A DNA stretch of 64,000 nucleotides from Amphiura filiformis (GCF_039555335.1 NC_092629.1:1-64000); one strand, 5' to 3'; counted from the stretch's first letter, positions 12,260-23,641 are shown. Program-made: numbers and translations. Notes: generated by a model from the letters alone, not told the origin.

Positions 12260-12889
12260 TAGTAACGCAACATAATTTCTGCTATTTTAAATGTAGGACA
12301 TACACATATGTTGTGAAAAGAAAAAACAGGTTTAAAACATGAACATGTTTCCTACATACATCATCCCATGAAGCAATCCCTTATTAGGTCTAATTATTTT
12401 TAAAAGGAATGAATATTAGCCGTGTTTATACACTTTACCACACTTGTATAGGGTGTGACATAAAATTCCATGATTTGATATTTTCACAATTGTAAATGAT
12501 CATTAACTTCAGACAAATGTTTCATACAGTGTAATTCCAGTGTACTTGGTAATGCTTAAGCATGTCAATAACTAGGCATGATAATTGAAATGTATACAAT
12601 TTGCCCAACATACATAGGCCATTTGGAAGTTAAAAAAATAAAAAAAATATATTTTGAAAAGATTAGGGAGTATTTTGTGATACATTATACTATTTATACA
12701 GGTGATTCTATATTCCTAGCGTCAGCAGGTTTCCAAAAATGTATACTTTTACTATTCTAGGGTGATTGGCTCACAAGATGAAAAAATTGTGTATGCAATG
12801 AAATTGCGCAACTTCACACTTCAAATTACTGAGTCTTGCATAACGACAAACAGCATGGTCACGTGACGTGCATTTTCTTAAAAAATAAG

Positions 12890-13275
12890 ATAAATAAAAT
12901 AAAACAAATTTCGGTGTTTATATAGCGCCTTTTCCCAGATCTCGGTGGTTTGTAATGTTACTGCCATGGTGAATCATCACAATCAGATCGCATCAACTAG
13001 GCTGGTTATCCCGAACCTGGCACAAACCTATCCACACGTAGATGGTAACATCCACCAATTATCTGTGCAGCTCCCAAATTCCATTGGGTGAAGGAAGTTT
13101 TGATAACCAAACAACTAATAACCGATTTTTGAAAGCAGGGGGAAACCGGAGATCCCGGAGAAAACCTGCGAGAGCGAGCATGGACCAAGTGCACATGAGT
13201 GCTTGGGCCGCGCCGGGGCTTTAACCCAGGACCTCGGTGGTGCAAGGCGAGAGAACAACCGCTGCTCTCCCTAGG
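12890..13275 (-). mobile_element. tRNA-derived SINE, minus copy
   Basis: On the minus strand the head reads 'agagcagcggttgtt' and, 40 bases on, a box-B-like 'gggttaaagccccgg', as in a tRNA-derived Pol III promoter. The body follows, and the 3' part has 'aaggcgctatataaacacc', a tail type shared with L2/CR1-like LINEs. The same SINE is in the sister transposon at 18,028-18,425, so it was inside the ancestor of both. Confidence 0.7.
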
Positions 13276-13696
13276 GGTTGTGTTATAATAAAATCAATTT
13301 AATAATATCTAACTGCAACATTTTCCCTTTGAAATGAGACCAAATATTATTATTTCCATTAAGGTTTGCTAACAAAAATTAACAAAATTACAAATGATAT
13401 AGTGAAAAAGTGTGCTTCTGCATAGACTTTGTACAGTCCCTCCCCCTAATCCTCCTCCCCCTAATCCTCAACCACCCTTGGCACATTTCATTTAAAATGT
13501 CATGAAAAAATAATGAAAGATGATTTGAAAACAGCACTTTACATGAGTAATAAAGAATAAATTAGCTTAAATTTAAGGCCTTAATGAGCCTTCTGGTTGA
13601 AGAAATACTCAGGAGACAATGTTTTGTAATTCATACTGCACGTCAAAATGTAACAAAACCACCTTTTTGGATACCCCAGTATATGGCGCAGGACCA

Positions 13697-13698
13697 TA
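13697..13698. repeat. TA target-site duplication, right
   Basis: TA followed by 'tttcagagttgaaagag', which matches the empty site in unit 1. Confidence 0.75.
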
Positions 13699-14772
13699 TT
13701 TCAGAGTTGAAAGAGTTTCAACTACGAACATAATTCTAAAATATGTCTCTCTGATTGGTTGATTGTCAAGAGGATTACGGCATCCTCAAAGCCTCTTGCT
13801 GTAATTCTCTAATCGATATCTATTATAGGACCGATCTTTTGAAATCCATACAACCGTGTCAAATGAAATAGTCTCGGATCATAGTTTGTGGACGATACAA
13901 CATTGATACGTCAGATTTCGGAATTGTATTAAAAATAGGCACAAATCACATTGAAAACAGGTTGAATGCTGGCAAAAGTAGATAAAATAACTATGGGTCG
14001 AATTTACATTAATCAGTGTCCTGGGCCAGGATAACATTTAGGACTCCTTCGCATTCTAAAACAATACTTTGAACACCAAATGTCCTTGCTTTCATTTTCT
14101 CATTTAATTTGTTTTAATTGTAATTAATTTCTTTGTCCACTGGCTCTGTGGTAAATCCGGTATTGCCCAATATTTATCGCCCATTACCCGTGTTAATCTA
14201 TTTATTTATTAAAATGCACCATCTATTAAATTCCTGTAATACAATGTATAGGCCTAGTGTATTTGATAACAAATTTGTTTTTATTTTTTATTGGAATTTG
14301 GTTGCCATTACACGATTTCATATATATAAAATATGTTTGGGCATGGTGGAATTAGTATATGATTAAAGATAGACATACTCTTAGGCCCCCTTTTTTAATG
14401 TTTGTACATTATTAATATTAATATTTATGTACAAAATGCAAACGAATGTATATATATTTGATTGTTTTGTAAACATTAAATTTGATGTTTACTCATAATT
14501 ATGTCTGGAAAGTCAGGGAAAAACTAAGCAGCATCGGTATTTAGTTTCCTGGGAAAGTGGATCAGATGAGCAGTGAGTAAAAGCATTCGCCCTCAATCTT
14601 TATTTGATTTTTATCTTTTTATGAATTTATTAGGCCTACTGGTAAAGTCCAGAAAAAACCTCAAAACGCACTCTAGGATTTTTCATCAGCAGCAGTAGAA
14701 ATTTATCTTGCATAGATTTTCTGGTGTCCTCGCTTGGATTTAGCAAACAATGAACCGTCAGGGTTATAGCGC

Positions 14773-15022
14773 GGGGATTTAATCTGATTCAACTAGTCGT
14801 GGCACGTATATTTATTGCACGTGTAATACTTTTTGACGTCACGAAAAGTATTGTACATACAATATTGTACGTACAATGCGGAGTCTGAAGCTAGCCTTAT
14901 AGCGCGTTATTTAATCTGATTCAACTCGTCGTGGCACGTATATTTATTGCACGTGTAATACTTTTTGACGTCACGAAAAGTATTGTACATACAATATTGT
15001 ACGTACAATACGGAGTCTGAAG
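14773..15022 (-). repeat. Two tandem copies of the palindromic 'tacgtacaata' module
   Basis: Two nearly identical ~125-bp copies follow each other, each from 'agcgcg' and 'tttaatctgattcaact' to 'cggagtctgaagctagcc'. They are the reverse complement of the module that opens units 1 and 2 at 4,645 and 8,137. The module contains 'gacgtca' and 'cacgtg' in nested palindromes. Confidence 0.75.
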
Positions 15023-15066
15023 CTAGCCTAACTCTAACCCTAATCCTAACCCTAAACTAACACTAA
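15019..15066 (+). repeat. Degenerate telomere-like CCCTAA tract
   Basis: Imperfect CTAACCCTAA-type repeats next to the palindromic module, as at 4,603-4,643. Confidence 0.5.
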
Positions 15067-15344
15067 CCAATCAATGACAGTGCCTGTTCAAGCCTATAAG
15101 CCTGTATGCACGATCGCCTGCCGAAATCGAAGTTAAAACCCCAGTCCTATTGAGTAGCTGTGTTAACGTGCCTATGACCGAAATCATATCGTATTCGACA
15201 AGAAATGGGGCGGTGAGAATGGTGGAAGATAGCTATGCCAGTCGACCGTAGCATGATCTTGTCTGCATTTTGGCAACCAGTTTCTATCTATAATCGGTAA
15301 TAGATCGATTGATAATCGATAATCAATATTCAGTCATCATATAT

Positions 15345-16055
15345 GAAGAGCTTCGTTGCAAAACCCATTGCATCCACTTTTTTTAATTGTGCAAGTATTA
15401 CTGGTTCGATTTGATTCCATTTGGGTTTGGATAAAGTGTTGATGAATAGAAAATAAAAGAATAGGTTTGGTACAATTTTGAAGCCTTCCTATTTATTTTA
15501 TTATATCTTTTATATCGCACCTTTTGTGGATGTAAGGGCTTTTGCAACAAAACAAATTTACCCCTTTTCTAGAAACCACATTTGAGCCCATTTGTTTGCA
15601 CTACTTTATGTAAATTGACTAATGCTTTCAAAATCAAAAAGAAAAATTGAAATATCTCATTTACTTTTTTAATTATGAATTTTTAATTAAATTCGGGAAA
15701 ATGGCATAGTTAGAGTATTTCCGAAGCTACATCTTTTGTTAATTAAAATGATTTTTTTTCCAAAAATAGTGACCCAAAAACAGTTCCCTTTGGTTTTACT
15801 AGGTAAAGAACATTCCATGCTACTAGTATGCATCAAAAAATTAAGACAAAACAATTCTATGTTTATTTTATGTTCAGATTTCCGGAAATTCCCTAAGAGT
15901 TCCTGAACGGGAAATATACCATATCTCCGGAAGGGAAAGTGGTATGAAGGTCAAACAACCATCAAAATGTGTATTTTTACCCACACTATAATGTCATGTC
16001 AATAACTCAATTTCAGCAAAAAGTGGATGCAAGGGGTTTTGAAACAAAGCTCTTC
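15345..16055. mobile_element. 711-bp non-autonomous TIR element
   Basis: The ends are ~38-bp inverted repeats: GAAGAGCTTCGTTGCAAAAC at the left and the complementary 'aaagctcttc' at the right, both leading to 'ttgcatccac' on their strand. The flanks are 'tcatatat' and 'atataatc', so an ATAT-type duplication is possible but ambiguous. No coding region is recognisable. Confidence 0.65.
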
Positions 16056-16159
16056 ATATAATCAATATCAATCAAGATTAGGCCTGCTATTCAAATAGCA
16101 TTAAAATGATGGGTGATTTTCAAAACAGTCAGGCCTTTTCCTTACGGACTGTCCATTGG

Positions 16160-16290
16160 TATGGCGGTGCCAATCAATAATCAATATAGAGTAATCAATA
16201 ATTAATAATCAATAATAAATAATCGATTATCAACAAGCAATTATCAATAATCGATTATCAATCAAGATAATCTTAATTTTCAGACTGCTA
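16160..16290. repeat. AATCAAT/ATCGATTATC short repeats
   Basis: Many close copies of 'aatcaataat' and 'aatcgattatcaa', also present at 15,290-15,335 just before the neighbouring MITE. It is simple-sequence-like DNA with no gene. Confidence 0.6.
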
Positions 16291-16299
16291 AAGAAATTT

Positions 16300-17610
16300 A
16301 AAAAAATAAATTTATACAAAAAAAATTGAACATTAAAGAAAAATTAAAATGTCTAAAATTTCACCTTCATTTGTATAAAATGAGCTTTTTTTACAAATTT
16401 TGGTGAAAAATTTGTTCTGAATTCCAAAATTAGAGCGTTTGTGTTGACCGCATTTCAGAGTTGATCAAGGTTCATTGTCATCTTCAATTAGAAGAATCTC
16501 CATGGTTACAACCACGTGATCTGATATTTTCAAGGATGCGAGACTTTCGCTTGAATAATTAGAGCCCTAATAATGACAAGTTCAGGCATTTCTCTCATAT
16601 GCCTGATTGTGAAGTAGGCCTATAGATCATAAGTATCCATGTATGCAGAATTATGAGTAAACATCTTATCAAGGCCTATCTCCCTGGATTTTGAAAATAC
16701 TAGACCTATTGAAATAATTGTCTTGATGTGAAGAACAATAGATAAATATCTTATCAAGACCATATCTGCTTTTTTCTTTTTTTTTAAGTTCGATACATCA
16801 TGGGTTGTGATATGGGTCTAGCAGTTTCAATATAAAGGACTTCTGCACACCATGAATAAAGTTCAGTAAAAGGCTAAAAAATCTTTTGGCTTAAAAAACC
16901 TAAATGCAAATTGAGGTTTCTAAATTGTCAATTCAATGCAGAAATTAGGTTAGATATGCGAGTTGGAACAAATTATTATACATCTGGTCCGTAATTTTGC
17001 CAAAGACTGTTCTTGTTTTAGTTTGTCTGACTTGACAATGATATAGAAATGACGAATACAATTAAGCAAGTCATTTGCTTTCATGCCGTGCAGTATACCG
17101 TGTCAATTTTCTCACGGTCATGAAGCAATGAGCCATTCAGTTTGCAACAACAACATTTGACTTGAGATATTGAGACTGAAAATCACACTAACACTGAAAA
17201 ACTACTGTATGTATTTGATAATACCACTGAAGTGGCAATGAAGAGAGTTACTTTGTTATTCTGGTCATTGTCCATTCACACTGAAAATGGACTGAAACAC
17301 ACGGATTTGTAGTAAGTTGTGACCGTACAAGACGAATGAGCCGTAAATTATCACTATCATATTCAATGAGGCCAAGTAAAATAAATAACATGTACAACCT
17401 GTCTCAAAAAAAAAATGTGCAAGTAAAAAGCACCCTCCTTGGTAGAAAATACCGTTGTGACATGATGCTTACATCAACGTCAAGGGCATAGTCTCAGCTG
17501 AAAATGTCTTTTGTTCTGTTCAATTTGCTTGTTTTAATCTCGAGATATAGTTAACAACGAAAGGGTACAATCACAATTGTGCCACCTTTACTAGGGAATT
17601 AAAAAGAGGG
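16300..17610. other. No gene seen
   Basis: AT-rich sequence with only short ORFs. I see no domain, splice-flanked exon or clear repeat boundary. Confidence 0.5.
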
Positions 17611-18027
17611 ATGTACATGGTCCTGCGCCATATACTGGGGTACCCAAAAGGGTGGTTTTGTTACATTTTGACGTGCAGTGTAGATTACAAAACATTGTCT
17701 CCTGAATATATCTTCACCTAGAAGGCTCATTAAGGTCTTAAATTTAAGCTAATCTATTCTTTATTACTCATGCAAAGTGCTGTTTTGCAATAATTGTTCA
17801 TAATGTTTTCATGACATATGATGATTCATGAAATGTGCCAAGGGTGGTTGAGGATTAGGGGGAGTGACTGTATAATATCTATGCAGAATCATACTTTTTC
17901 ACTATATCATTTCTAATTTTGTTAATTTTTGTTAGCAAACCTTAATGGAAATGTTAATATTTGGTCTCATTTTTAAGGGGAAAATGTTGCAGTTAGATAA
18001 TATTAAATTGATTTTATTATAAAAAAC

Positions 18028-18425
18028 AAAACCCTAGAGAGAGCAGCGGTTGTTCCCTCGCCTTGCACCACAGATGACCTGGGTTCAAGCCCCGGCGCGG
18101 TCCAAGGACTCACGTGCACTTGGTTTATCCCGATTCCATACTCGCGCTCGCAGCTTTTCTCCGGGATTTCCGGTTTCCTCCTGCTTTCAAAAATCGGTTA
18201 TTAGTTGTTTGGTTATCAAAAACTTCCTTCATCCAATGGAATTTGGGGAGCTGCACAGAAAATTGATGGATCTAAGTGCGGATAGCTTTGCGCCAGGTTC
18301 GGCGGCAACCAGCCCAGTGTGTGATGATTCACCATGGCAGCGACAATACAAACCTCCCAGATCTGGGAAAAGGCGCTATGTAAACACCGCAAATTGTTTT
18401 ATTTTATTTATTTTATTTTTTAAGA
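18028..18425 (+). mobile_element. tRNA-derived SINE, plus copy
   Basis: The head reads 'agagcagcggttgttccc', with box B 'gggttcaagcccc' near 18,081-18,093. The tail reads 'aaggcgctatgtaaacacc'. A 130-codon ORF across it (18,050-18,442) is chance reading of the SINE. It is not a free tRNA gene: no acceptor-stem pairing was found and the sequence continues for about 330 bp. Confidence 0.75.
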
Positions 18426-18489
18426 AAATGCACGTCACGTGACCACCCTGTTTATCGTTATGCAAGTGTGAAGTTGCGCGATTTCATTA

Positions 18490-18907
18490 GGGGCTGTGCA
18501 ATAAATATTCCCGAACTAATTAAAATTTCCGAACGGCCCGCCTAAAATCGCTTGCCCCCCTCTCTCTCTCTCTCTGTCGCCCTGCCAAAAATCGCTTGCC
18601 CCCCCTCTCTCGGCCCGCCAAAAATATTTGCCCCCCCCTTTACACATGCCAAAGTTTTGGGATCCCAATTTGCTAACCTTAAATGGTCTAGATATATGTT
18701 GCGAGCGCAGCGAGCAGGAAAATTAGCATATTAAAGCGTTTCCGCACTGTTTTCCTAAACCTTTTTGTTTGTTTTATTGAGTGTTTTATTTAAAAGGCGC
18801 CCCATGAATGTGTGCCAAAATGTGCTTGCCCCCCCCCCTTTCGGCTCGCCAAAATGTCTTGCCCCCCCATTTTACCCTCCCCAGGGCTCATAATTATTGC
18901 ACAGCCC
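18490..18907. mobile_element. 418-bp MITE with TTA target duplication (PIF/Harbinger-like)
   Basis: The ends GGGGCTGTGCAATAA and TTATTGCACAGCCC are inverted repeats. TTA lies on both sides (18,487-18,489 and 18,908-18,910). The sister transposon near 12,800 shows the equivalent unoccupied site, 'tttcattgcatacac' on the minus strand. A 3-bp TTA duplication is typical of PIF/Harbinger elements. The interior has C-runs after 'gcttgcc' and no gene. Confidence 0.7.
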
Positions 18908-20309
18908 TTACATACACATTTAAAAAAAATCTTTTGAGCATTCACCCTAGCATAGTAAGAGTATACATCTTTGGAAAGCTGCTGACTATAGGAATCTAGA
19001 ATTACCTGTATAAATAGTTATAGTATAATTTATCACAAAATATGCCCTAATACTTTCAAGATATCTGGGTTTTTTTTAATTGTTTTAATTTATTAATTCC
19101 AATAGGCCTATGTACATTGGGAAAATTGTACACATTCCTATTATCATGCCTAGTTATTGACATGCTTAATTACCGAATACCGTGGAATAACACTGTATGA
19201 AACATTTTGTACTGGACAAGGTATGTCAATTGTGATCAATTTATGCTACGAATATATCATATCATGGAATTTTATGTTACACCCTATACATGTATGGTGA
19301 AGTATATAAACACGGCTAATTTCCATTCCTTTTTAAAATAAGTAATAAGGGATTGCTTCAAGGAATGATGTACATGATGTAAAAAACATGATTTTTTCTT
19401 TTCAAAACATATTTGCATGTCGTTCATTTAAAATAGCAGAAATTATGTTGCGTTACTATTTAATGACACTATGTATAATTTAAATTGCAGAAATTATGTT
19501 GTGTTACTATTTAATGACACCCTGCATAACTTTGTATGGCATAATTTAACATTTTTACTGTAATTTGCAACATTCATGTCACATTCTGGAATATATTTGG
19601 GTATTCATTTGTTAATACATGACCAAATAATGTGTACGTAATCAGTTATCTAAATATTTTGTATAAATTTTGTACAGGTATTTGGCACACCCTCTATAAT
19701 TTAACTTTAGGCAAAACTTAAACAAACTGTATATTTTTTTAAAGCGTCGTCATTATACTAGTATTGCTAAAATCATTTCAGCGAAAATTAAATAGGTAAA
19801 TTACATGGACAAGTTTTCAAGCACAATTTTTTTCACCATGTAAGAAAAAATACCCCCCACCAAAGTATTTATGAAAACTCCCGAATATAATGAAAGTTAA
19901 AAAGTATATATTTTACATGGAAATTATTCAAAAATCAACTCACCGTGCGCACTCCCATATTTGGAACACATTATAAACAGTGTGCCCACTAGCAGCCATT
20001 GACATCTTAAAACGGACACAAACTTGTTGCTACCCATTTTCCGGAAATGGATGGGTAATGTACCCTTATCCCCGCTTACGTTCTATTGGGTTTCCCCTCA
20101 GAGAACATAGGTTGCCTTACGGGGTGTGTAATGAATTAAACGTCGCTGCTCACAAATCCAGACGAGTCAAATTAGTTGTATTGTTTTCTCGGTCTCTCAG
20201 TTAAACTAGTTTTTCAGTATCCAGTAGTAACCACTATCACATTATCCGCTGCCATAAGCAAGATAACGTTTGAATATCCGTTCAGTTGATTTTCAAACTT
20301 ACATCACTT

Positions 20310-20743
20310 TATTAAACGGTAGTTCAAAGTCAATTATTCTCAGACACTTTTAATATCAGTTCAACGATCAACTTGCGTCTGTTCATAATGCATCAGAGTA
20401 AACACGTGGGAAAGTCGGCAGTTATGTAAAAGAGACAATGTATAGCAAAATACGTAAAATAGAAATAAAATAAAACATAGACATGCAATATCATGGATGG
20501 ATTCATTCTTTTCAATTGCAATTTTGTTTGTCACATGAATAGTCTGTGATCAGTTGCCCATGTTGACTGAGCAAATAAAACTTATCGTTGATGTAGCGAC
20601 AGAAGAAAACATTATTTTACCTTGATTGCAACTTGTTGAATTTACTAACAAGTGACAAGAAAAAATAATACACACACTTTTTACTTGTTATTCATTTTGG
20701 TTATTATTAAAAAGTTCCCATGATGACTTTTTATTATTCACAG
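20310..20743 (+). repeat. Paralogous copy B, left part
   Basis: Matches 20-455. It ends in ACAG (20,740-20,743), the left target duplication of the LTR element. The repeat resumes at 29,947. Confidence 0.75.
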
Positions 20744-21055
20744 TGTTACAAGCCTGGCTCACTGACTTGTAATCAATTGAAACAAAACCACCAAAACGAC
20801 ATATTAATTGAAGAATCTATGACCAATATATATATTCTATGGTGTTTAATATCACCAAAACGTTGTATTAACGTAACAGATCAAAGTTGTTACATAAACA
20901 ATAAAACAATGCAATTACTGATTTAGGTTATTGTAAATCTTTATAGTTTTGATGGTGCAAGGTTTTAGTGAATATTCAGAGTTCCAGAGTACTTTAAAGT
21001 GATCACGTTGGAGCGCTCATGGAAGCTTGCATTGAAGTTACCACATTACTTGCTG
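20744..21055 (-). repeat. 3' LTR, distal part (312 bp)
   Basis: Matches 29,088-29,399 with no difference found. It is cut by the LINE after 'acttgctg'. Confidence 0.95.
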
Positions 21056-21415
21056 AAACAAACATGGAAAACAATCAATGATGTTATTGGACGAAGCAAA
21101 AAACAATCGACTCAAAGTAAATTTAAAGATGAAGGTGGCAATACTATCAACAATCCTCAAGATATCTCAAATAAATTTAATGATTTTTTTGTAAATATAG
21201 GTCCTAATCTTGCTTCAACCATTCAACACAAAGGGAAACATTATTTTGATTATCTAAACGATACCATATCTGGGAGTATGTACCTGAAACCAATTGTTGA
21301 ACTTGATATAATCAAAATTATAGATAAGTTAAAGTTAAATAAGAGTGGTGGTCACGACAATATTGGCAATCTAATCATAAAAAAAAGTAAGTCGAGAAAT
21401 TGCCAAACCTCTTAA
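21056..21415 (+). pseudogene. LINE ORF2 fragment 1 (upstream of RT core)
   Basis: It encodes the region before the reverse transcriptase palm, with WKTINDVIGRSKKQ near the start and FNDFFVNIGPNLA in the middle, both typical of the CR1/jockey-like ORF2 linker. The open frame begins in LTR sequence at 20,999, so no native start exists. The frame is lost in an A8 run at about 21,379-21,387. Confidence 0.85.
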
Positions 21416-21416
21416 T

Positions 21417-21896
21417 ATGATATTTAATTTATCTATTTCTACCGGAATTGTTCCAGATAAAATGAAAGTAGCTAAGGTCATACCACTTTTCAAAAAACAA
21501 GATGTTGAAGTTTTCTCAAATTATCGTCCCGTTTCTCTCCTACCATGTTTTTCCAAAATTCTTGAAAGATTAGTTTTTAACAGATGTATGGATTATATTG
21601 ATACTCAAGGAATCCTTAACACTAAACAATTTGGTTTTAGACCAAAGCACTCAACCTCTATGGCTATTGAACAAATGGTAGATAAAATAAATTTCGCGGT
21701 TGAGAGAAACGAGACGACTGTTGGAATATTTTTGGACTTGTCTAAGGCATTTGATACAATTGATCACAATATTCTCCTTCACAAACTAGAACACTATGGC
21801 CTTCGTGGCATTGTCTTAGACTGGTTCAGAAGTTATTTAAGTAACAGGAAACAATATGTATCTTATAATTGCCATTCATCAGAATTAAAAATGTAA
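21417..21896 (+). pseudogene. LINE ORF2 fragment 2 (RT fingers and first palm)
   Basis: This reads as non-LTR reverse transcriptase: [37 protein letters not shown] and [19 protein letters not shown]. The aspartate in SKAFDTIDH is the first catalytic residue. The frame ends early at an A5 run near 21,887-21,892, and fragment 3 continues at once in another frame. Confidence 0.9.
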
Positions 21897-22429
21897 TTTG
21901 CGGAGTTCCGCAAGGATCTATTCTCGGCCCTCTTTTATTTATACTATATATAAATGATATAACTAATACATCTAATATACTTGATTTCATCCTCTTTGCA
22001 GATGATACAACAATTTTATATTCACATGAAAACATAGAAAAGCAAGTCAATCTTATAAACAAAGAACTAGAGGAAGTGAGCAATTGGTTCAGAGCAAATA
22101 AATGGTCTGTTAATGCCAGTAAAACAAATTACATGATACTAGGAACGCCAAATATGACACAAATTAATGATCTGAGAATCATACTTAACTACACTACCTT
22201 AGAAAGAGTACAACAAACCAAGTTTCTTGGTGTGTTAATAGATGAATGTCTCACTTGGAAAAGCCACATAGATTGTATTTCAAAAACAGTGTCAAGAAAT
22301 GTTGGTGTCATGACCAAACTAAAACATTATGTACCAGAACGTATTTTACATACCCTTTATTGTACTTTGATAATGCCCTATCTTAATTATGGAATACTTG
22401 TATGGGGGATACCTGTAAAACTTACTTAA
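21869..22429 (+). pseudogene. LINE ORF2 fragment 3 (RT catalytic FADD)
   Basis: It contains GVPQGSILGPLLFILYIND and the catalytic LFADDTTIL box, then a thumb region with KTNYMILGTP and TKFLGVLIDE. The frame is lost at a G5 run near 22,403-22,409. It is part of the same gene as fragments 2 and 4. Confidence 0.92.
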
Positions 22430-22824
22430 GTAAATTAATGAAACTCCAAAAGTGGGCTATAAGAACGATAGCAAACAGTCACTACAGAGAACATACAGGA
22501 CCGTTGTTTGCAAACTATAACATCTTAACTATCGAAGATATGTACACACTAGATTTGGGTACATTCATGTACAAGTATTCTATTAATGAACTCCCTCTTA
22601 TATTTAATAATTATTTTTCCAAACGCTCTGATGTACATAACTACAAGACAAGACATGTAAACGACTTAAATTTGACTAAAAACAAAAAAGTTTTTTCTGA
22701 TCACGCAATTCGTACTAAAGGCCCCATCCTTTGGAATTCACTAGGTATTTTTATGAAAAACTCCAGATCTATTAAACATTTCCGTTATCAATTAAAAGAA
22801 ATGTTAATCTCAAAATATACTTAA
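22402..22824 (+). pseudogene. LINE ORF2 fragment 4 (C-terminus)
   Basis: It encodes the C-terminal domain after the thumb: LSKLMKLQKWAIRTIANS, then HYREHTGPLF and a basic tail ending MLISKYT. The stop at 22,822-22,824 is probably native. The remaining ~255 bp is 3' UTR with 'ggaaataaaatgaatg' next to the tail. Confidence 0.88.
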
Positions 22825-23079
22825 TATATTATCTTTAAGCACCGTCCTTGTCTTGTCTTTTGGTTAGTGATTCCTTTTTATGTGATGTTTGATTGATTTT
22901 TTGTATAAATGTTATTTGTAACTTTATAATTTCTAGGGGAGGCGATATATCTGGCCTTATTGGCCTTCCAGCCTCTTCCTCCATAATGTGTTGTTTTCTG
23001 TAAATTTTTAATTTGATTGTTTTTGTGAATGTCAGTTTTTTATGGAAATAAAATGAATGAATGAATGAATGAATGAATG

Positions 23080-23622
23080 TTCATGTTAAGCTTCTTGACG
23101 CCGGAACTGTGATTCAATATCTTCTTTAATCTGCATTATAATAAAGTCATCCTACCATTCAAGCACACAGAAGAGAGTCCAGGAGAGTTTGTGGTTAACA
23201 TGACAAACTCTTGATGTCCATTAGGATGGCATTCACTGCCAAATCTGGAGACATTTGTCTCCCGTAAATTATGTCACCTATCACACGATGACATCCATTT
23301 TGTCAGTCCTCATATTCCAGAGTTTTGTATCATGACATCATATCTCTTTATGAATATGCAAATTAGAGTCTACTTCTCATTGATATGCAAAGTAAGAGTC
23401 TGCTGCCCTCTGGTTGCTGTAAATCATCCATAGAGAATATCTGCTGCCCTCTGGTTGTTGTAAATGATCCATATAGAGGGTGTACTACTAAGTTATCAAC
23501 CTTGGCACCAATTAAGATCATTATTTCTTTATGATTACTTTTATATAAGTTTTCCTTGCACAATCATTCAATATAATATCCAACTTCAATCAACTGGCAT
23601 GACAAGGGTCAAGGGCGTAACA
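23080..23622 (-). repeat. 3' LTR, proximal part (543 bp)
   Basis: Matches 29,400-29,942 with no difference found. The two left parts sum to 855 bp, the same as the right LTR. Confidence 0.95.
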
Positions 23623-23641
23623 CCACCCCCCTTAAAGGAAA
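23623..23641 (-). promoter_or_regulatory. Polypurine tract of the LTR element
   Basis: On the minus strand a purine run, 'aaggggggtgg', abuts the 3' LTR start TGTTACGCC. This is the expected place for plus-strand DNA priming. Confidence 0.75.

Larger units (their letters stand above)
9205..13696 (+). mobile_element. 4.5-kb DNA transposon, TA target duplication, no transposase seen
   Basis: The ends are inverted repeats beginning TGGTCCTG, followed in both by 'actggggta'. Removing the element and one TA restores exactly the sequence at 6,122-6,139, so the boundaries are firm. TA duplication is typical of Tc1/mariner-like and some related superfamilies; no DDE/D transposase ORF is present, so the copy is non-autonomous. 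It holds a minus-strand SINE and a 2.46-kb block absent from the second copy at 17,618-19,850. Motifs like 'tacagggtg' recur in it. Confidence 0.8.
8137..14772 (+). repeat. Segmental duplication, unit 2
   Basis: Unit 2 repeats unit 1 block by block: 8,137-9,204 matches 4,645-5,404 plus the start of the 6,108 block, and 13,697-14,772 matches 6,130-6,915 plus 7,850-8,136. It is split by a TA-flanked transposon at 9,205-13,696. No host gene was seen. Confidence 0.75.
17618..19850 (-). mobile_element. Second, inverted copy of the TGGTCCTG transposon, truncated
   Basis: It starts TGGTCCTGCGCCATATACTG, the same end as at 13,696 read on the other strand, and follows the left copy in reverse through the SINE and the 19,140-19,800 block. 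It lacks the 2.46-kb block of the other copy. Similarity stops near 19,850 after 'gacaagttttcaagcac', so the other terminus is missing. It carries a TTA-flanked MITE at 18,490-18,907. Confidence 0.7.
21056..23079 (+). mobile_element. 5'-truncated CR1/L2-like LINE inside the LTR
   Basis: The insertion carries the reverse transcriptase and C-terminal region of a non-LTR element. It ends in about six ATGA/GAAT units at 23,054-23,079 instead of poly(A), as in CR1/L2-type LINEs. No endonuclease domain is present, as expected for 5' truncation. The other LTR gives the exact unoccupied site (between 29,399 and 29,400). At most a TG microhomology is seen, with no clear target duplication. Confidence 0.9.

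Noticed and set aside
18028..18100. tRNA gene
   Set aside because: Box-B-like sequence is present, but there is no closed cloverleaf, and the sequence continues into a ~400-bp repeat found twice, so it is a SINE.
18050..18442. 130-codon ORF
   Set aside because: Lies wholly in the SINE and is not conserved in the other SINE copy.
23363..23563. 66-codon ORF, also at 29,683-29,883
   Set aside because: Identical in both LTRs because the LTRs are identical; no sign of coding and not known for this position.
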